A stretch of 64,000 bases of DNA from NCBI RefSeq assembly GCF_000771875.1, contig NZ_JPXX01000018.1, positions 1 through 64,000 on the forward strand, written 5' to 3'. Both the position numbers and the translations under genes were made by a program. Every line of letters begins with the position of its first letter. The stretch's first letter is position 1. A model generated the notes under the pieces. It worked only from the letters and a program-made list of their open reading frames with translations, did no database searches and was not told the origin of the DNA. Below, piece after piece: positions 20,543-31,067 of the stretch. Origin of the DNA: Gallibacterium genomosp. 1. Lineage in GTDB: Bacteria > Pseudomonadota > Gammaproteobacteria > Enterobacterales > Pasteurellaceae.

Positions 20543-22078
20543 ATGTTAGAACATTTTGTCAATGGCTTTGAAGCTTTCTTTTCTTGGAGTAGCTTCTTTT
20601 ATATGAACCTCGGGCTGTTCCTTGGGATTATTTTTGGTGCTGTGCCGGGACTAACTGTAATGCTTTGTCTTGTGCTACTTCTGCCTCTTACTTATAACTT
20701 AGGCGCTATCGATTCTTTTATGTTTCTGCTTGGCATTTATTGTGCAGGCAGCTACGGTGGCTCAATCTCAGCCATTTTAATCCGTACCCCCGGAACGCCT
20801 CACGCAACGGCAACAATGATGGATGGTAATCCGCTTTCCGTGCAAGGACATTCACAAAAAGCCTTGAATATTGCCCTTTATGCCTCTTTCATTGGGGGAA
20901 CATTTAGCGCCTTAGTGCTACTTTTCCTTGCGCCAGAAGTTGCCAAGGTGGCAATGAAAATGGGATCGCCTGAATATTTCCTTATTTGTGCCTTTGGCTT
21001 AACAATTATTGCGGGCGTCAGTGGTGATAGCTTGCTTAAAGGTATTATTTCTGGTTGTTTAGGATTATTCATCGCAACGGTAGGACAAGATCAAATCAGC
21101 GGTGGCACAATGCGTTTCACCTTTGATAATGTGTATCTCTATGGCGGTTTCGATTTAGTCATTGTTCTTATTGGCTTGTTTGCTTTGGTGGAAATCATCA
21201 ATAAAAGCGCTTTATTCTTAAAAGAAAAAGTGCGGTCAGATTCCGAGCAAAAAATTACCTTTGAAAATGAAAAAATGAGCCGTGAAGAATGGAAAAGCAT
21301 TAGTAAGCCACTCACACTTTCTTCTATTATCGGCTCAATTATTGGGATTATCCCGGGGACAGGGGCGTCAATGGCATCTTTCTTAAGTTATGATGTGGCA
21401 AAGAAAATCTCTAAAAAACCACAATTATTTGGTAAAGGTTCTATTGAAGGTATTGCTGCAGCAGAATCAGCCAATAATGCGGTGACAGGGGCAACCTTGA
21501 TCCCACTTTTAACCCTAGGTATTCCCGGTGATGGTGCCGTGGCAATTATGCTTGGTGCTTTAATGATTAATGGCTTAACACCTGGGCCTAATTTATTCCA
21601 AAATCACGGCAGCACAGTTTATGCCATTATGATTGGGCTCATTTTTGTGAATTTATTTATGCTTATCCAAGGCAAATATCTCACCCGTGTTTTTGCCAAA
21701 GTGGTGAAAATTCCAAGTGTGATCCTTGTACCAATTATTGCGGTTTTCTGCTTTGCTGGTGCTTATTCCATCAAAAATTCAATGTTTGATGTAGGTACTA
21801 TCATTGCTTTCGGCATCATCTCTTATGTGATTAGTAAACTCGGATTTTCCGCCATTCCAGTATTACTCGGCTTAGTGCTTGGGGCATTAACAGAAAAGAA
21901 TTTCCGCCGTTCACTGATGATTTCAGACGGTAACTGGGATATTTTCGTTACTCGTCCTTATGCCCTTGCTTTCCTTATTCTGCTCATTTTGGCATTAATA
22001 ATGATTATTTACACTAACTATAAAAAATCTAAACAAACCGACCGCACTTATAAAGTGGTCAAGGAGCTTGTAAAATGA
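20543..22078 (+). CDS. TTT-family large permease (TctA)
   Basis: 511-residue membrane permease with about 11-12 helices. The family signature GIIFGAVPGLTVML near residue 30, the GSYGGSISAILIRTPGTP segment and its second-half counterpart GIIPGTGASMASFLSY are all present, as is LGIPGDGAVAIMLGALMINGLTPGP. I chose ATG at 20543 with AAGGAGG at 20531-20537. Its stop overlaps the sulfatase start (ATGA), so the two are translationally coupled. Confidence 0.93.
   Translation: MLEHFVNGFEAFFSWSSFFYMNLGLFLGIIFGAVPGLTVMLCLVLLLPLTYNLGAIDSFMFLLGIYCAGSYGGSISAILIRTPGTPHATATMMDGNPLSVQGHSQKALNIALYASFIGGTFSALVLLFLAPEVAKVAMKMGSPEYFLICAFGLTIIAGVSGDSLLKGIISGCLGLFIATVGQDQISGGTMRFTFDNVYLYGGFDLVIVLIGLFALVEIINKSALFLKEKVRSDSEQKITFENEKMSREEWKSISKPLTLSSIIGSIIGIIPGTGASMASFLSYDVAKKISKKPQLFGKGSIEGIAAAESANNAVTGATLIPLLTLGIPGDGAVAIMLGALMINGLTPGPNLFQNHGSTVYAIMIGLIFVNLFMLIQGKYLTRVFAKVVKIPSVILVPIIAVFCFAGAYSIKNSMFDVGTIIAFGIISYVISKLGFSAIPVLLGLVLGALTEKNFRRSLMISDGNWDIFVTRPYALAFLILLILALIMIIYTNYKKSKQTDRTYKVVKELVK
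21228..21236 (+). repeat. DNA uptake signal (AAGTGCGGT)
   Basis: Perfect 9-base Haemophilus-type uptake core inside tctA. Such cores promote selective DNA uptake in competent Pasteurellaceae. Confidence 0.75.
22041..22049 (-). repeat. DNA uptake signal (AAGTGCGGT)
   Basis: Perfect core on the minus strand at the end of tctA. It is one arm of a near-palindrome (CACTT-ATA-AAGTG, about 22039-22060), a common way for uptake signals to form hairpins. Confidence 0.75.
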
Positions 22079-23430
22079 CCCGTCCAAATATTCTCTTTTT
22101 CTTTTCTGATCAACAACGCTGGGACACCATAGGCGCTTATGGTCAGCCTCTTGATGTTACCCCACACCTTGATGAACTCGCTAAACAAGGGGTACTGTTT
22201 GAAGAAGCCTATTCCCCACAACCAGTTTGCGGCCCGTGCCGTGCAATTTTCCAAACAGGGCTTTATCCAACCCAAACAGGTTGTTTCCGCAATAATATTG
22301 CGCTGCCAAAAAACACCAAAACTTTAGCCGATTACTTTACTGAAAACGGCTACGACACCGCCTATATCGGCAAATGGCATTTAGCGAGTGATGGCGAATT
22401 GGAGCAAGCTCCAACAGTAGATTACACTATCACTGCCATTCCCCCTGAACGCCGCGGTGGCTACAAAGGCTTTTGGCGCGCTGCGGACGTGTTAGAATTT
22501 ACATCTCACGGCTATGATGGCTTTGTTTTTGACGAAAATATGAATAAATGTGAATTCAAAGGCTATCGTGTTGATTGTATTACTGATTTTGCCTTGGAAT
22601 ATTTAGATCAATATAATGGTGATAAACCTTTCTTTATGACGATTTCCCATATCGAACCGCATCATCAAAACGATCGTCAAACCTATGAAGGCCCTGAAGG
22701 ATCGAAAACGCGTTTTAGCCAATATCAATTACCACACGATCTCAAAGTGCTAAAAGGCAATGCAGATGAAATGTATCCTGATTATTTAGGTTGCTGCCGT
22801 AGCCTTGATGATAATTTAGGACGCGTCATTGACAAATTGAAAGAAAAAAATCTGTTCGATAACACCATCATTATTTATGCCTCTGATCACGGTTCGCATT
22901 TTATGACGCGTAATAAAGATGAACATCTTAACGGTTATGATGATTACAAGCGTACTTGTCATTCTTCCGCATTACACGTTCCGCTCATCATTGCCGGTCC
23001 CGGTTATCGTGGTGGTTTACGTATAAAAGATTTGGTCAGCACCGCAAGCCTGCCAAAAACATTCCTTGCAATGGCTGGAATTAATGTCGGCGATAAAATG
23101 ATTGGTGAAAACTTACACGATGTTGTAGAACATACTGATCCACAGCGTCCAAATGAAATTTTTGCTCAAATTAGTGAAAGCCGCATCGGACGTTGTATCC
23201 GCACCGATAAATATCTCTACAGCGTCTATGCTCCTAATGTGCAAGGTGGTGAACAAGCTAGCAGCGATTACTATCGCGATGATTTTCTTTATGATTTGGA
23301 TAAAGATCCATTCGAACTCAGCAATGTTGTCGCTGATCCTGCTTATACGGAAATTAAAGCAGACTTACGAGAGCGGTTGTGTGAATTAATGGAAGAAGCG
23401 GGAGAAAAACGCCCTGTGATAGAAGATTAA
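22075..23430 (+). CDS. Sulfatase-family hydrolase
   Basis: 451-residue alkaline-phosphatase-superfamily sulfatase. The N-terminal metal site is FFFSDQQRWDT (Asp12), the catalytic motif is C52-G-P-C55-R56 followed by AIFQTG, and a second metal site is ASDHGSHF. Cys52 is the residue that a maturase would turn into formylglycine; the usual Ser of C-x-P-S-R is Cys here. There is no signal peptide, so it should be cytoplasmic and act on a substrate imported by the coupled TTT transporter. The overlap with tctA supports joint function. A phosphonate or phosphate ester substrate cannot be excluded. Confidence 0.88.
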   Translation: MTRPNILFFFSDQQRWDTIGAYGQPLDVTPHLDELAKQGVLFEEAYSPQPVCGPCRAIFQTGLYPTQTGCFRNNIALPKNTKTLADYFTENGYDTAYIGKWHLASDGELEQAPTVDYTITAIPPERRGGYKGFWRAADVLEFTSHGYDGFVFDENMNKCEFKGYRVDCITDFALEYLDQYNGDKPFFMTISHIEPHHQNDRQTYEGPEGSKTRFSQYQLPHDLKVLKGNADEMYPDYLGCCRSLDDNLGRVIDKLKEKNLFDNTIIIYASDHGSHFMTRNKDEHLNGYDDYKRTCHSSALHVPLIIAGPGYRGGLRIKDLVSTASLPKTFLAMAGINVGDKMIGENLHDVVEHTDPQRPNEIFAQISESRIGRCIRTDKYLYSVYAPNVQGGEQASSDYYRDDFLYDLDKDPFELSNVVADPAYTEIKADLRERLCELMEEAGEKRPVIED

Positions 23431-23442
23431 TCGCAAAAATAC

Positions 23443-23480
23443 GGCATAGTAGATAATATTTTCTACTATGCCAAACACTT
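23443..23480. terminator. Bidirectional terminator between the sulfatase and iscX genes
   Basis: Perfect 11-bp stem GGCATAGTAGA (23443-23453) and TCTACTATGCC (23462-23472). On the minus strand it is followed by GTATTTTTGCG, fitting the end of the isc operon; on the plus strand the T run is poor. Confidence 0.75.
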
Positions 23481-23501
23481 TCCAGTTTGTGTCAGAACAA
23501 A

Positions 23502-23696
23502 CTACTCAAATTCATCTAACCAACATAAAAAAATCGCTTCGAGGATTTTTTCATTTGATTTCTTCGGATCATCATCAAATTCTTCTAATTCGCAGATCCA
23601 GCGATGCAAATCTGTGAAACGAACTGTTCTCGGATCAAGGTCAGGAAAACGATCATACAGTGCTTCTGCAATTTGTTGTGAATCCTGCCATTTCAT
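23502..23696 (-). CDS. iscX: IscX, Fe-S assembly modulator
   Basis: Small acidic protein (64 residues) that binds IscS and iron and adjusts cluster assembly. It shows the family pattern [29 protein letters not shown] and the acidic patch [13 protein letters not shown] at 23696 follows the fdx stop by one base, with GAGGAGC inside the fdx end; the longer frame to 23744 overlaps fdx and is rejected. Last gene of the isc operon. Confidence 0.94.
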   Translation of the reverse strand: MKWQDSQQIAEALYDRFPDLDPRTVRFTDLHRWICELEEFDDDPKKSNEKILEAIFLCWLDEFE

Positions 23697-23697
23697 T

Positions 23698-24036
23698 TTA
23701 ATGCTCCTCTTTTGCGTGGTTAATTGTATAACGAGGAATTTCAACCACTAAATCCTCATCACCGACAATTGCCTGACAACTTAAGCGGCTATCCACTTCT
23801 AGCCCCCACGCCTTATCTAACATATCATCTTCCAAATCTGAACTTTCATTCAATGAATCAAAACCTTCACGCACAATGACGTGACAGGTTGTACAGGCAC
23901 ACGATTTTTCACAAGCGTGCTCAATCTCAATTCCAGAACGCAATGCGGCATCTAAAATACTTTCGCCAGTTTCAGCATTGATAACCATTCCTTCTGGACA
24001 ATGTTCTTCATTAGGTAAAAATACAATTTTTGGCAT
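23698..24036 (-). CDS. fdx: ISC [2Fe-2S] ferredoxin
   Basis: 112-residue adrenodoxin-type ferredoxin that supplies electrons for cluster assembly. The cluster ligands are in [14 protein letters not shown] with a fourth Cys in LSCQAIV. Starts 24 bp after hscA. Standard length. Confidence 0.96.
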   Translation of the reverse strand: MPKIVFLPNEEHCPEGMVINAETGESILDAALRSGIEIEHACEKSCACTTCHVIVREGFDSLNESSDLEDDMLDKAWGLEVDSRLSCQAIVGDEDLVVEIPRYTINHAKEEH

Positions 24037-24060
24037 ACTGTTTTCCTTTTATTTATTATT

Positions 24061-25914
24061 TTATTCAGTAAATTGTTCAACCGAATGACCGGCCAACGCT
24101 TGTTTAATCGAATTATCCATTCTTTTAGCAGCAAAATTTCGAGTAGCTCGATCCAGTCGCTTGATACCTTCCGCAATTTTTTGACTATCATCCTGCTGTT
24201 GCAACTGTTCCAATTTCTCTATCGCAATTCTGACTTCCGCTAACTCTTGCTCATTTAATAATGCTGCATCTTCCGCCAAAGCACTATACACATTTTCTAA
24301 TACACGTGCCGCCTCAACACGCTGCTCTGCTAATTCACGTGCTTGCATATCCGCTTTAGCATTTTCATGCGAAGACTTAATCATTTGTGTAATTTCTTCA
24401 TCTGTCAGACCGTAAGATGGTTTCACTTGAATTGAAGAATGAACACCGGTGGATTTTTCCATTGCTGTTACACTAAGCAAACCATCAGCATCAACCTGGT
24501 AAGTTACTCGAACATGCGCTGCACCCGCAACCATAGGAGGAATGCCTTTTAAACTAAATCTGGCCAAAGAACGGCAATCCTGTACCAACTCACGTTCACC
24601 CTGCACAACGTGTACTGACATCGCTGTTTGCCCATCTTTAAATGTAGTAAATTCCTGAGCCCTAGCAACTGGGATTGTAGTATTGCGTGGAATAATTTTC
24701 TCCACCAATCCTCCCATTGTTTCAATCCCGAGCGATAAAGGAATTACATCCAGCAACAATATTTCACTATCTGGCTTATTACCGACTAGAATATCCGCTT
24801 GAATAGCTGCACCCAATGCCACTACTTTATCCGGATCAATAGAAGTTAGAGGTACTTTTCCAAAAAATTCGGCAACCTGTTCACGAACAAACGGTACACG
24901 AGTTGAACCACCTACCATTACCGTTTCAATCACTTCATTAACTGAAACATCAGCATCCTTTAACGCACGACGACACGCTAATAAAGTACGTTTTACTAAT
25001 GGTTGGATAAGTCTATTAAATGTTACTCTTTCCACCATTATAGAATGATTATTTAGATTAACTTCAACTTGTTCCGCTTGGGTTAATTCGATTTTTACTT
25101 GAGTAGCAAGCTCTAATAAACGGCGTTTTTCTTGATCGGTTGACGCCACAAATTTAGTCTGTTGTGCTAAATAATCCGCTAACAGATGATCAAAATCATC
25201 ACCGCCTAGCGCAGTATCACCACCGGTTGCTAGAACTTCAAAAACACCTCTGCTTAGACGAAGAATAGATATATCAAAAGTTCCACCCCCAAGATCATAA
25301 ACCGCAATAATGCCTTCCTGTCCACTATCTAAACCATAAGCAATTGCTGCGGCTGTCGGCTCATTTAATAAACGAAGTACATTTAAACCAGCTAAACGCG
25401 CCGCATCTTTCGTTCCCTGACGCTGAGCATCATCAAAATAGGCTGGCACAGTGATGACACAACCGACTAATTCACCTGCTAAACGTTTTTCAGCCAATGA
25501 ACTCAAGCGACGTAAAATATCGGCTGATACTTCAATTGGGCTAATAGCTCCCTTTTGAGTAACGATCATTGGCAAGCCGTTTTCACTCGCTTGAAAACGA
25601 TAAGGTAAATTCGGGTAACGGCTCTGTACATCCGCTAAACTGCGACCAATTAAACGTTTGACGGAAATAATCGTATTGTGTGGATCTTGTCCTGCATTTG
25701 CTTTGGCTTCATAACCGACTATCGGTTCTTTCACTCCATAATAAACAACGGAGGGAATTAATGCTCGATCTTGCTCATCTAATAAAATATCAGCTTTACC
25801 GCTACGCACAGTCGCTACTAATGAATTGGTTGTACCAAGATCAATACCAACGGCTAAACGAGCCTGATGAGGTGCAGCACTTTGTCCCGGTTCTGCAATT
25901 TGTAATAATGCCAT
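24061..25914 (-). CDS. hscA: Hsp70-type chaperone HscA for Fe-S assembly
   Basis: 617-residue Hsp70 specialised for IscU. The ATPase domain begins [14 protein letters not shown] and has the [15 protein letters not shown] phosphate loop and [14 protein letters not shown]; the C-terminal substrate domain follows. It binds the LPPVK loop of IscU (visible as ELPPVKVH in the iscU product here). Located after hscB by 18 bp. Confidence 0.97.
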   Translation of the reverse strand: MALLQIAEPGQSAAPHQARLAVGIDLGTTNSLVATVRSGKADILLDEQDRALIPSVVYYGVKEPIVGYEAKANAGQDPHNTIISVKRLIGRSLADVQSRYPNLPYRFQASENGLPMIVTQKGAISPIEVSADILRRLSSLAEKRLAGELVGCVITVPAYFDDAQRQGTKDAARLAGLNVLRLLNEPTAAAIAYGLDSGQEGIIAVYDLGGGTFDISILRLSRGVFEVLATGGDTALGGDDFDHLLADYLAQQTKFVASTDQEKRRLLELATQVKIELTQAEQVEVNLNNHSIMVERVTFNRLIQPLVKRTLLACRRALKDADVSVNEVIETVMVGGSTRVPFVREQVAEFFGKVPLTSIDPDKVVALGAAIQADILVGNKPDSEILLLDVIPLSLGIETMGGLVEKIIPRNTTIPVARAQEFTTFKDGQTAMSVHVVQGERELVQDCRSLARFSLKGIPPMVAGAAHVRVTYQVDADGLLSVTAMEKSTGVHSSIQVKPSYGLTDEEITQMIKSSHENAKADMQARELAEQRVEAARVLENVYSALAEDAALLNEQELAEVRIAIEKLEQLQQQDDSQKIAEGIKRLDRATRNFAAKRMDNSIKQALAGHSVEQFTE

Positions 25915-25932
25915 TTACCTTGTTTCCCACTG

Positions 25933-26454
25933 TTAAAAATCAAAAAATTTTTCTTCTAAACGTTCAATTTCTTGTTGTAATTTTCGAATAAACTTTAATC
26001 TATCGATAGTCTGTTTAGTACTATTCCAATCCTGTTGTTCAATACTGTCCGATAAAACCTCGATATTTTCTTGATAACTTTGCTCCACTTGTGAATTAAG
26101 TTGTTCCAACAACTCCTGATTATGCTCTTGTTGTACTTGTTCAAGTTGTTCACGTAATTCCATTTGTTGCATTAAAAACTCAAGATCGTGGGTAGTATTC
26201 TCACTATCCACCGACTTATCTAAAGCTAATGCCAGAATTGCTTCTGCTCGTAAAATAGGATCTTTTAAAATCTGATAAGCATCATTCACTTGTGTTGACT
26301 TCTGAAGTGCTAAACGTTGTTCTTGTTCACTTGCAGTTGAAAAATTATCTGGATGTAGTTGTTTTTGCAATTGCAAATATTGTTGAGATAGTTGTGTCGG
26401 ATCAATCTGAAAACTTACCGGCAATGAAAATAGTTCAAATGGATTAAACATCAT
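25933..26454 (-). CDS. hscB: J-domain co-chaperone HscB
   Basis: 173-residue DnaJ-type partner of HscA. The J domain has the HPD motif in QKQLHPDNF and the C-terminal helical part binds IscU. Two adjacent ATGs (26454 and 26451) are possible and the ribosome site is weak, so the exact start is uncertain by one codon. Confidence 0.95.
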   Translation of the reverse strand: MMFNPFELFSLPVSFQIDPTQLSQQYLQLQKQLHPDNFSTASEQEQRLALQKSTQVNDAYQILKDPILRAEAILALALDKSVDSENTTHDLEFLMQQMELREQLEQVQQEHNQELLEQLNSQVEQSYQENIEVLSDSIEQQDWNSTKQTIDRLKFIRKLQQEIERLEEKFFDF

Positions 26455-26483
26455 ATTTTAATAACTTAGAATTTTATCAATAC

Positions 26484-26807
26484 TTACACGTGAAAACTTT
26501 CACCACAACCACACTGCTCTTTGACATTAGGATTAGTGAATTTAAAGCCCTCATTTAACCCTTCTTTCACAAAATCAAGTTGTGTTCCATCCAAATAGAC
26601 CAAACTTTTATTATCGACAATAATTTTTACGCCGTGATCTTCAAAAACCTGATCATCATCATTCAACGTATCAACAAACTCTAAAACATAGGCCAAACCA
26701 GAACAACCAGACGTTTTGATACCTAAACGCAACCCAATTCCTTTACCTCGATTAACTAAAAAATCTTTTACACGTTGTGCTGCGCTTTCGGTTAATGAAA
26801 TTCCCAT
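26484..26807 (-). CDS. iscA: A-type Fe-S carrier IscA
   Basis: 107 residues, the usual size. Three conserved Cys: [12 protein letters not shown] and the CGCG pair in [10 protein letters not shown]. Transfers clusters to target proteins. I chose ATG at 26807 with GGGAGA upstream; the frame to 26849 reaches towards iscU and is not needed. Confidence 0.96.
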   Translation of the reverse strand: MGISLTESAAQRVKDFLVNRGKGIGLRLGIKTSGCSGLAYVLEFVDTLNDDDQVFEDHGVKIIVDNKSLVYLDGTQLDFVKEGLNEGFKFTNPNVKEQCGCGESFHV

Positions 26808-26856
26808 CGTGATCTCCCAAATGAGCAAAGTGCTATCTAACGATAGCACCTACATT

Positions 26857-27240
26857 TTATTTACTATTTTTTGCTTTATAATCAGCAATTGCTGCTTTAA
26901 TCGCATCTTCTGCAAGAATTGAGCAATGTACTTTTACCGGCGGTAATTCAAGTTCGGCGGCAATATCACTATTTTTAATTGCTTGCGCTTCATCCAATGA
27001 TTTACCTTTTACCCATTCAGTAATTAATGAACTGGATGCTATGGCGGAACCACAACCATAAGTTTTAAATTTGGCATCTTCGATAATGCCGTTATCATTC
27101 ACTTTAATTTGTAACTGCATTACATCACCACACGCCGGCGCGCCAACCATACCGCTACCGACCGCCGGATCTTTTTTATCAAATGATCCGACATTACGTG
27201 GATTTTCATAATGATCGATTACTTTTTCACTATATGCCAT
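26857..27240 (-). CDS. iscU: Fe-S cluster scaffold IscU
   Basis: 127-residue scaffold on which [2Fe-2S] clusters are built. Ligand Cys are in GAPACGDVMQ, TYGCGSAIASSS and VHCSILAEDAI; LPPVK is the HscA recognition site. Preceded by GGAGAAAA 12 bp after iscS. Confidence 0.97.
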   Translation of the reverse strand: MAYSEKVIDHYENPRNVGSFDKKDPAVGSGMVGAPACGDVMQLQIKVNDNGIIEDAKFKTYGCGSAIASSSLITEWVKGKSLDEAQAIKNSDIAAELELPPVKVHCSILAEDAIKAAIADYKAKNSK

Positions 27241-27252
27241 AATTTTCTCCTA

Positions 27253-28467
27253 TTAATGTGCAGACCATTCAACAGTGCTAAAATCCACGCCTTCTTTATA
27301 CATATCCCAAAGCGGTGAAAGTTCACGCAATTTAGCCACTGCTTTTTTCACTAAATCAATGGTGTAGTCAATTTCTTCTTCAGTGGTATAACGTCCTACG
27401 GTAAAACGAATTGAACTATGTGCCAACTCATCATTTAAACCTAAAGCACGCAAAACATAAGACGGCTCTAAGCTGGCAGAAGTACAGGCTGAACCGGATG
27501 ATACTGCGATATCACGCAATGACATCATTAAAGATTCACCTTCGACATAATTGAAGCTCATATTTAAATTTGTGCCGACACGATGTTCCATTGAACCGTT
27601 GACATAAACTTCTTCAATATCTTTCAAACCGTTGTATAAACGATCTCGTAATGCAGTCAAACGAGGCATTTCAGTTGCCATTTCTTCTTTACAGATACGA
27701 TAAGCTTCACCCATACCGACAATTTGGTGAACCGGTAATGTGCCTGAACGCATACCTCTTTCGTGACCACCACCGTGGATAATCGCCTCTAAACGCACAC
27801 GTGGCTTACGACGCACATATAGCGCACCAATACCTTTCGGTCCATAAACCTTATGCCCAGACATAGACATCAAATCTACTTTTAATTTTGATAAATCAAT
27901 CGGTAACTTACCAACTGATTGTGTAGCATCAACGTGAAAAATAATCTTACGTTCTCGACAAATTTCACCAATTTTTTCAATATCCTGAATCACACCAATT
28001 TCATTATTTACGTGCATAATTGATACTAAAATTGTGTCATCACGCATTGCTGCTTTCAGTTCATCTAAATCAATTAAACCATCTGATTTCGGAGATAAAT
28101 AAGTTACTTCAAAACCTTCACGTTCTAATTGGCGACAGGTATCTAAAACTGCTTTATGCTCAGTTTTTGAGGTAATAATGTGTTTTCCTTTGGTTTGATA
28201 AAAATGTGCTGCGCCTTTAATTGCCAAGTTATCAGATTCGGTTGCTCCGGAAGTAAATACAATTTCACGAGCATCCGCACCAATTAAATCTGCAATATGA
28301 TTACGAGCGATATCAACAGCTTCCTCAGCCTGCCAGCCAAACTTATGCGAACGAGACGCAGGATTACCGAATGTTCCGTCAATGGTTAAATAATCCATCA
28401 TTTTTTTTGCAACACGTTCATCTACAGGGCAAGTTGCCGCATAGTCTAAATAAATAGGTAATTTCAT
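27253..28467 (-). CDS. iscS: Cysteine desulfurase IscS
   Basis: PLP enzyme releasing sulfur from cysteine to IscU. 404 residues, identical in length to E. coli IscS. PLP Lys is in [16 protein letters not shown] and the persulfide Cys in [18 protein letters not shown] at 28467 has CGGAG at good spacing; an upstream GTG at 28473 is possible but less likely. Confidence 0.97.
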   Translation of the reverse strand: MKLPIYLDYAATCPVDERVAKKMMDYLTIDGTFGNPASRSHKFGWQAEEAVDIARNHIADLIGADAREIVFTSGATESDNLAIKGAAHFYQTKGKHIITSKTEHKAVLDTCRQLEREGFEVTYLSPKSDGLIDLDELKAAMRDDTILVSIMHVNNEIGVIQDIEKIGEICRERKIIFHVDATQSVGKLPIDLSKLKVDLMSMSGHKVYGPKGIGALYVRRKPRVRLEAIIHGGGHERGMRSGTLPVHQIVGMGEAYRICKEEMATEMPRLTALRDRLYNGLKDIEEVYVNGSMEHRVGTNLNMSFNYVEGESLMMSLRDIAVSSGSACTSASLEPSYVLRALGLNDELAHSSIRFTVGRYTTEEEIDYTIDLVKKAVAKLRELSPLWDMYKEGVDFSTVEWSAH

Positions 28468-28500
28468 TTTCACTCCGATTTAATTCGTTAAGCCAGCCAC

Positions 28501-28977
28501 TTAACTATCTATATTTTCATTTTCGAGATGTTGCTGTACGCTGATCTCAGCACGATAACGCTGTTGCATTTTTTCTTGTTGAGAACTGACTAACTCAGCG
28601 ACAGTAATTTCATTTAAAAAATCTTCGATACGATCACTTAACTTTTGCCATAATGAATGGGTTAAACATTGAACGCCATCCTGACAATTTCCTTTGCTCT
28701 TACATTTTGTGGCTTGAACATTTTCATTTACTGCTGAAATGATCATACCGATAGAAATATTCTCGCAAGCATAGCCCAATTGATAGCCACCACCAGGCCC
28801 ACGGGTACTTTTAACCAAACCGTGGCGACGTAATTTAGCAAATAATTGTTCTAAATAAGAAAGTGATATTTTTTGACGTTCAGAGATATCCGCTAAAGTA
28901 ACAGGGCCATTGCCTGCATTTAATGCAATATCTAAAATTGCAGTTACCGCATAACGCCCTTTTGAAGTAAGTTTCAT
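28501..28977 (-). CDS. iscR: Rrf2-family Fe-S regulator IscR
   Basis: 158-residue repressor that senses Fe-S status through a [2Fe-2S] cluster. N-terminal [19 protein letters not shown] winged helix and the cluster Cys in [19 protein letters not shown] chose ATG at 28977; the longer frame to 29049 reads through its own operator. It represses its operon through the site at 29019-29043. Confidence 0.96.
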   Translation of the reverse strand: MKLTSKGRYAVTAILDIALNAGNGPVTLADISERQKISLSYLEQLFAKLRRHGLVKSTRGPGGGYQLGYACENISIGMIISAVNENVQATKCKSKGNCQDGVQCLTHSLWQKLSDRIEDFLNEITVAELVSSQQEKMQQRYRAEISVQQHLENENIDS

Positions 28978-29018
28978 CGCAAATTCCCTAACCTTGTTAA
29001 AACAGGGGAAATTCTCAC

Positions 29019-29043
29019 ATAACCTACTAAAACAGTCAAGTAT
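29019..29043 (-). promoter_or_regulatory. IscR type 1 operator and promoter of the isc operon
   Basis: The minus strand from 29043 to 29019 matches the E. coli IscR type 1 consensus (ATASYYGACTRWWWYAGTCRRSTAT) at nearly every position, with left arm ATACTTGACT and right arm AGTAGGTTAT. TTGACT within it doubles as a -35 box, with GAGAAT 17 bases later as a weak -10. Known biology: [2Fe-2S]-IscR binds such sites and represses isc. Confidence 0.85.
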
Positions 29044-29066
29044 TATCACACCGTTTTTAGCTATTG

Positions 29067-29813
29067 TTATTTCCGATGACTTTCCATTAGCACTTTTTCT
29101 ACTGCTGTCAACATTCCTTGCAGAATATTCAGTTCATTACGTTGAATTGCTGTTCTCAAATACAAACGGCGTAATTTTTTCATTACCGCACTGTTTTGAA
29201 TAAAACCAAGTTGCTGATAAACCTGTTCCGTTTTATTAAAGAAATATTCTAACTCCTCTGCTACCACGCCTTTTGCCGGTATCTCTGCAACTTGTGAATG
29301 ATGTAATTGATAACCTTGCTGTTTTTGCAAATACGCCATTCTTACTTCATAACTAACTAATTGCACCGCCATCGCTAAATTTAATGAAGAATACTCAGGA
29401 TTTGCTGGAATATTAAGATGGTAATGACATTTCAACAGTTCCTCATTGGTTAAACCGATCCGTTCACGACCAAAAACAATTGCCACTTTTCCTTGTGTCG
29501 AACGTATAACTGCCAACTCCCCACAATCTCGCGGCGTTACAGCTGTGGTTGACAGGTGTCTAGCTCTCGCACTAGTACCAATTACCAATGAACAATCAGC
29601 AATCGCCTCTTCAAAAGAAGGGACAATATGAGCCTGTCTAACTACATCATCCGCTCCAGCAGACAAGGCAATACTTTCTTCATTAGGCTGGACTTTTGGT
29701 GAAACTAAATAAAGTTGAGATAATCCCATCGTTTTCATTGCTCTTGCCGCAGAGCCAATATTCCCCGGATGAGATGTTTCAACTAATACAATTTTGATCT
29801 GATCTAATGACAT
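29067..29813 (-). CDS. trmJ: tRNA (cytidine/uridine-32-2'-O)-methyltransferase TrmJ
   Basis: SPOUT methyltransferase of 248 residues. Signature blocks: [45 protein letters not shown] and [19 protein letters not shown], which form the trefoil-knot SAM site. It methylates position 32 of several tRNAs. It sits just upstream of iscR and divergent from suhB, the same synteny as in E. coli. Confidence 0.95.
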   Translation of the reverse strand: MSLDQIKIVLVETSHPGNIGSAARAMKTMGLSQLYLVSPKVQPNEESIALSAGADDVVRQAHIVPSFEEAIADCSLVIGTSARARHLSTTAVTPRDCGELAVIRSTQGKVAIVFGRERIGLTNEELLKCHYHLNIPANPEYSSLNLAMAVQLVSYEVRMAYLQKQQGYQLHHSQVAEIPAKGVVAEELEYFFNKTEQVYQQLGFIQNSAVMKKLRRLYLRTAIQRNELNILQGMLTAVEKVLMESHRK

Positions 29814-29958
29814 AATGAAACGATTGGATAAAAATAATGGCGGATTTTAACATATTTTCATTAAGAAAATGACTCGCAATTTGAGTGAACTTTCCCTATA
29901 ATGCACGCCGAAATTTGTCAAACTTAAATCCGTTCTTTAAAATCCAGTGGAGAAAATA

Positions 29959-30759
29959 ATGAATCCAATGTTAAATATTGCCATTCGTGCTGCACGAAAG
30001 GCAGGCAACATTGTTGCCAAAGGTTTTGAGCGCCGAGATGAAATCGAAACCAGAGAAAAAAGTGCTAATGATTATGTCACCAATATAGATCGCGCCTCTG
30101 AAGCTGCCATTATTGATATTATTCGTAAATCTTATCCAACCCACACTATTATTGGAGAAGAAAGTGGTGCGTTGGAAGGCGATAATGAAGTACAATGGGT
30201 TATTGATCCGCTGGATGGTACTACTAACTTTGTAAAAGGTTTGCCTCATTTTTCCATTTCAATTGCAGTTCTCGTCAAAGGACGCACTGAAGTCGGCGTC
30301 GTATATGATCCAATTCGCAATGAATTATTCACTGCGGTTCGTGGTGAAGGAGCAAAATTAAACGAATACCGCTTACGTTTGGACAGCCGTACCGAATTAA
30401 ACGGCGCAATTATTGCCACCGGCTTCCCATTCAAAATTAAACGCTATATCCCTGTTCATCTTGAAATGATCAGTTCATTAATCAAAGAGTGTGCCGATTT
30501 CCGTCGTACTGGCTCAGCAGCATTGGATCTCTGTTATGTAGCATCAGGTCGTGTTGACGGCTACTTTGAAATGGGATTAAAACCTTGGGATTGTGCAGCA
30601 GGTGAATTAATTGTTCGTGAAGCTGGCGGTTTAGTTACCGATTTTATCGGTGGACATAGCTACCTCAAATCAGGCAACATTGTCGCCGGAGGTTCACGTA
30701 TCACAAAACAAATCCTCACTAAATTACAGCCTTGTTTAATCCCTGAATTAAAAAAATAA
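29959..30759 (+). CDS. suhB: Inositol-1-monophosphatase SuhB
   Basis: 266 residues. Mg-dependent phosphatase motifs EESGALEG, WVIDPLDGTTNFVKGLPHF and KPWDCAAGELIVREAGG are intact. Besides phosphatase activity, SuhB works in rRNA antitermination complexes in E. coli. I chose ATG at 29959 after GTGGAG; the frame can extend to 29947 but that covers the ribosome site. Confidence 0.95.
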   Translation: MNPMLNIAIRAARKAGNIVAKGFERRDEIETREKSANDYVTNIDRASEAAIIDIIRKSYPTHTIIGEESGALEGDNEVQWVIDPLDGTTNFVKGLPHFSISIAVLVKGRTEVGVVYDPIRNELFTAVRGEGAKLNEYRLRLDSRTELNGAIIATGFPFKIKRYIPVHLEMISSLIKECADFRRTGSAALDLCYVASGRVDGYFEMGLKPWDCAAGELIVREAGGLVTDFIGGHSYLKSGNIVAGGSRITKQILTKLQPCLIPELKK

Positions 30760-30773
30760 TTTGAACGCGCAAT

Positions 30774-30805
30774 AAAGGCGTATTTCCCAAAATACGCCTT
30801 TTCCC
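30774..30805 (+). terminator. Terminator of suhB
   Basis: A 12-bp perfect stem (30774-30785 with 30790-30801) and four-base loop, ending in TTTTCCC, 14 bp after the suhB stop. Confidence 0.85.
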
Positions 30806-30861
30806 ATTCATAGTGCTTTCCACTCTACCTTTCTACCTCATAAAGTTACCTTCTTATTAGA

Positions 30862-30891
30862 GGTTAGACCAGAAACCACCCTCTATATAAT
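30862..30891 (+). promoter_or_regulatory. Candidate promoter of the RTX operon
   Basis: In the 308-bp gap before the RTX gene, TATAAT at 30886-30891 lies 15 bases after TAGACC (30865-30870; four of six -35 bases). The remaining gap is very AT-rich, with GGGAGG at 31057-31062 as ribosome site. No gene or clear operator is seen. Low confidence because AT-rich DNA yields such boxes by chance. Confidence 0.35.
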
Positions 30892-31067
30892 AATGTAGAA
30901 AATTAATCAATTTACTGATATAGTTACGTTATTATTTCACACCCTTTATAGGTAGTATATAAAAATTCATTTTTCACTAATTTAATCTTTATCTCTTTAA
31001 CCGCAAAACTTCAATAACTTAAGTAAAATTCATTTTATTTTTACTATTTTCACCTTGGGAGGTATTA

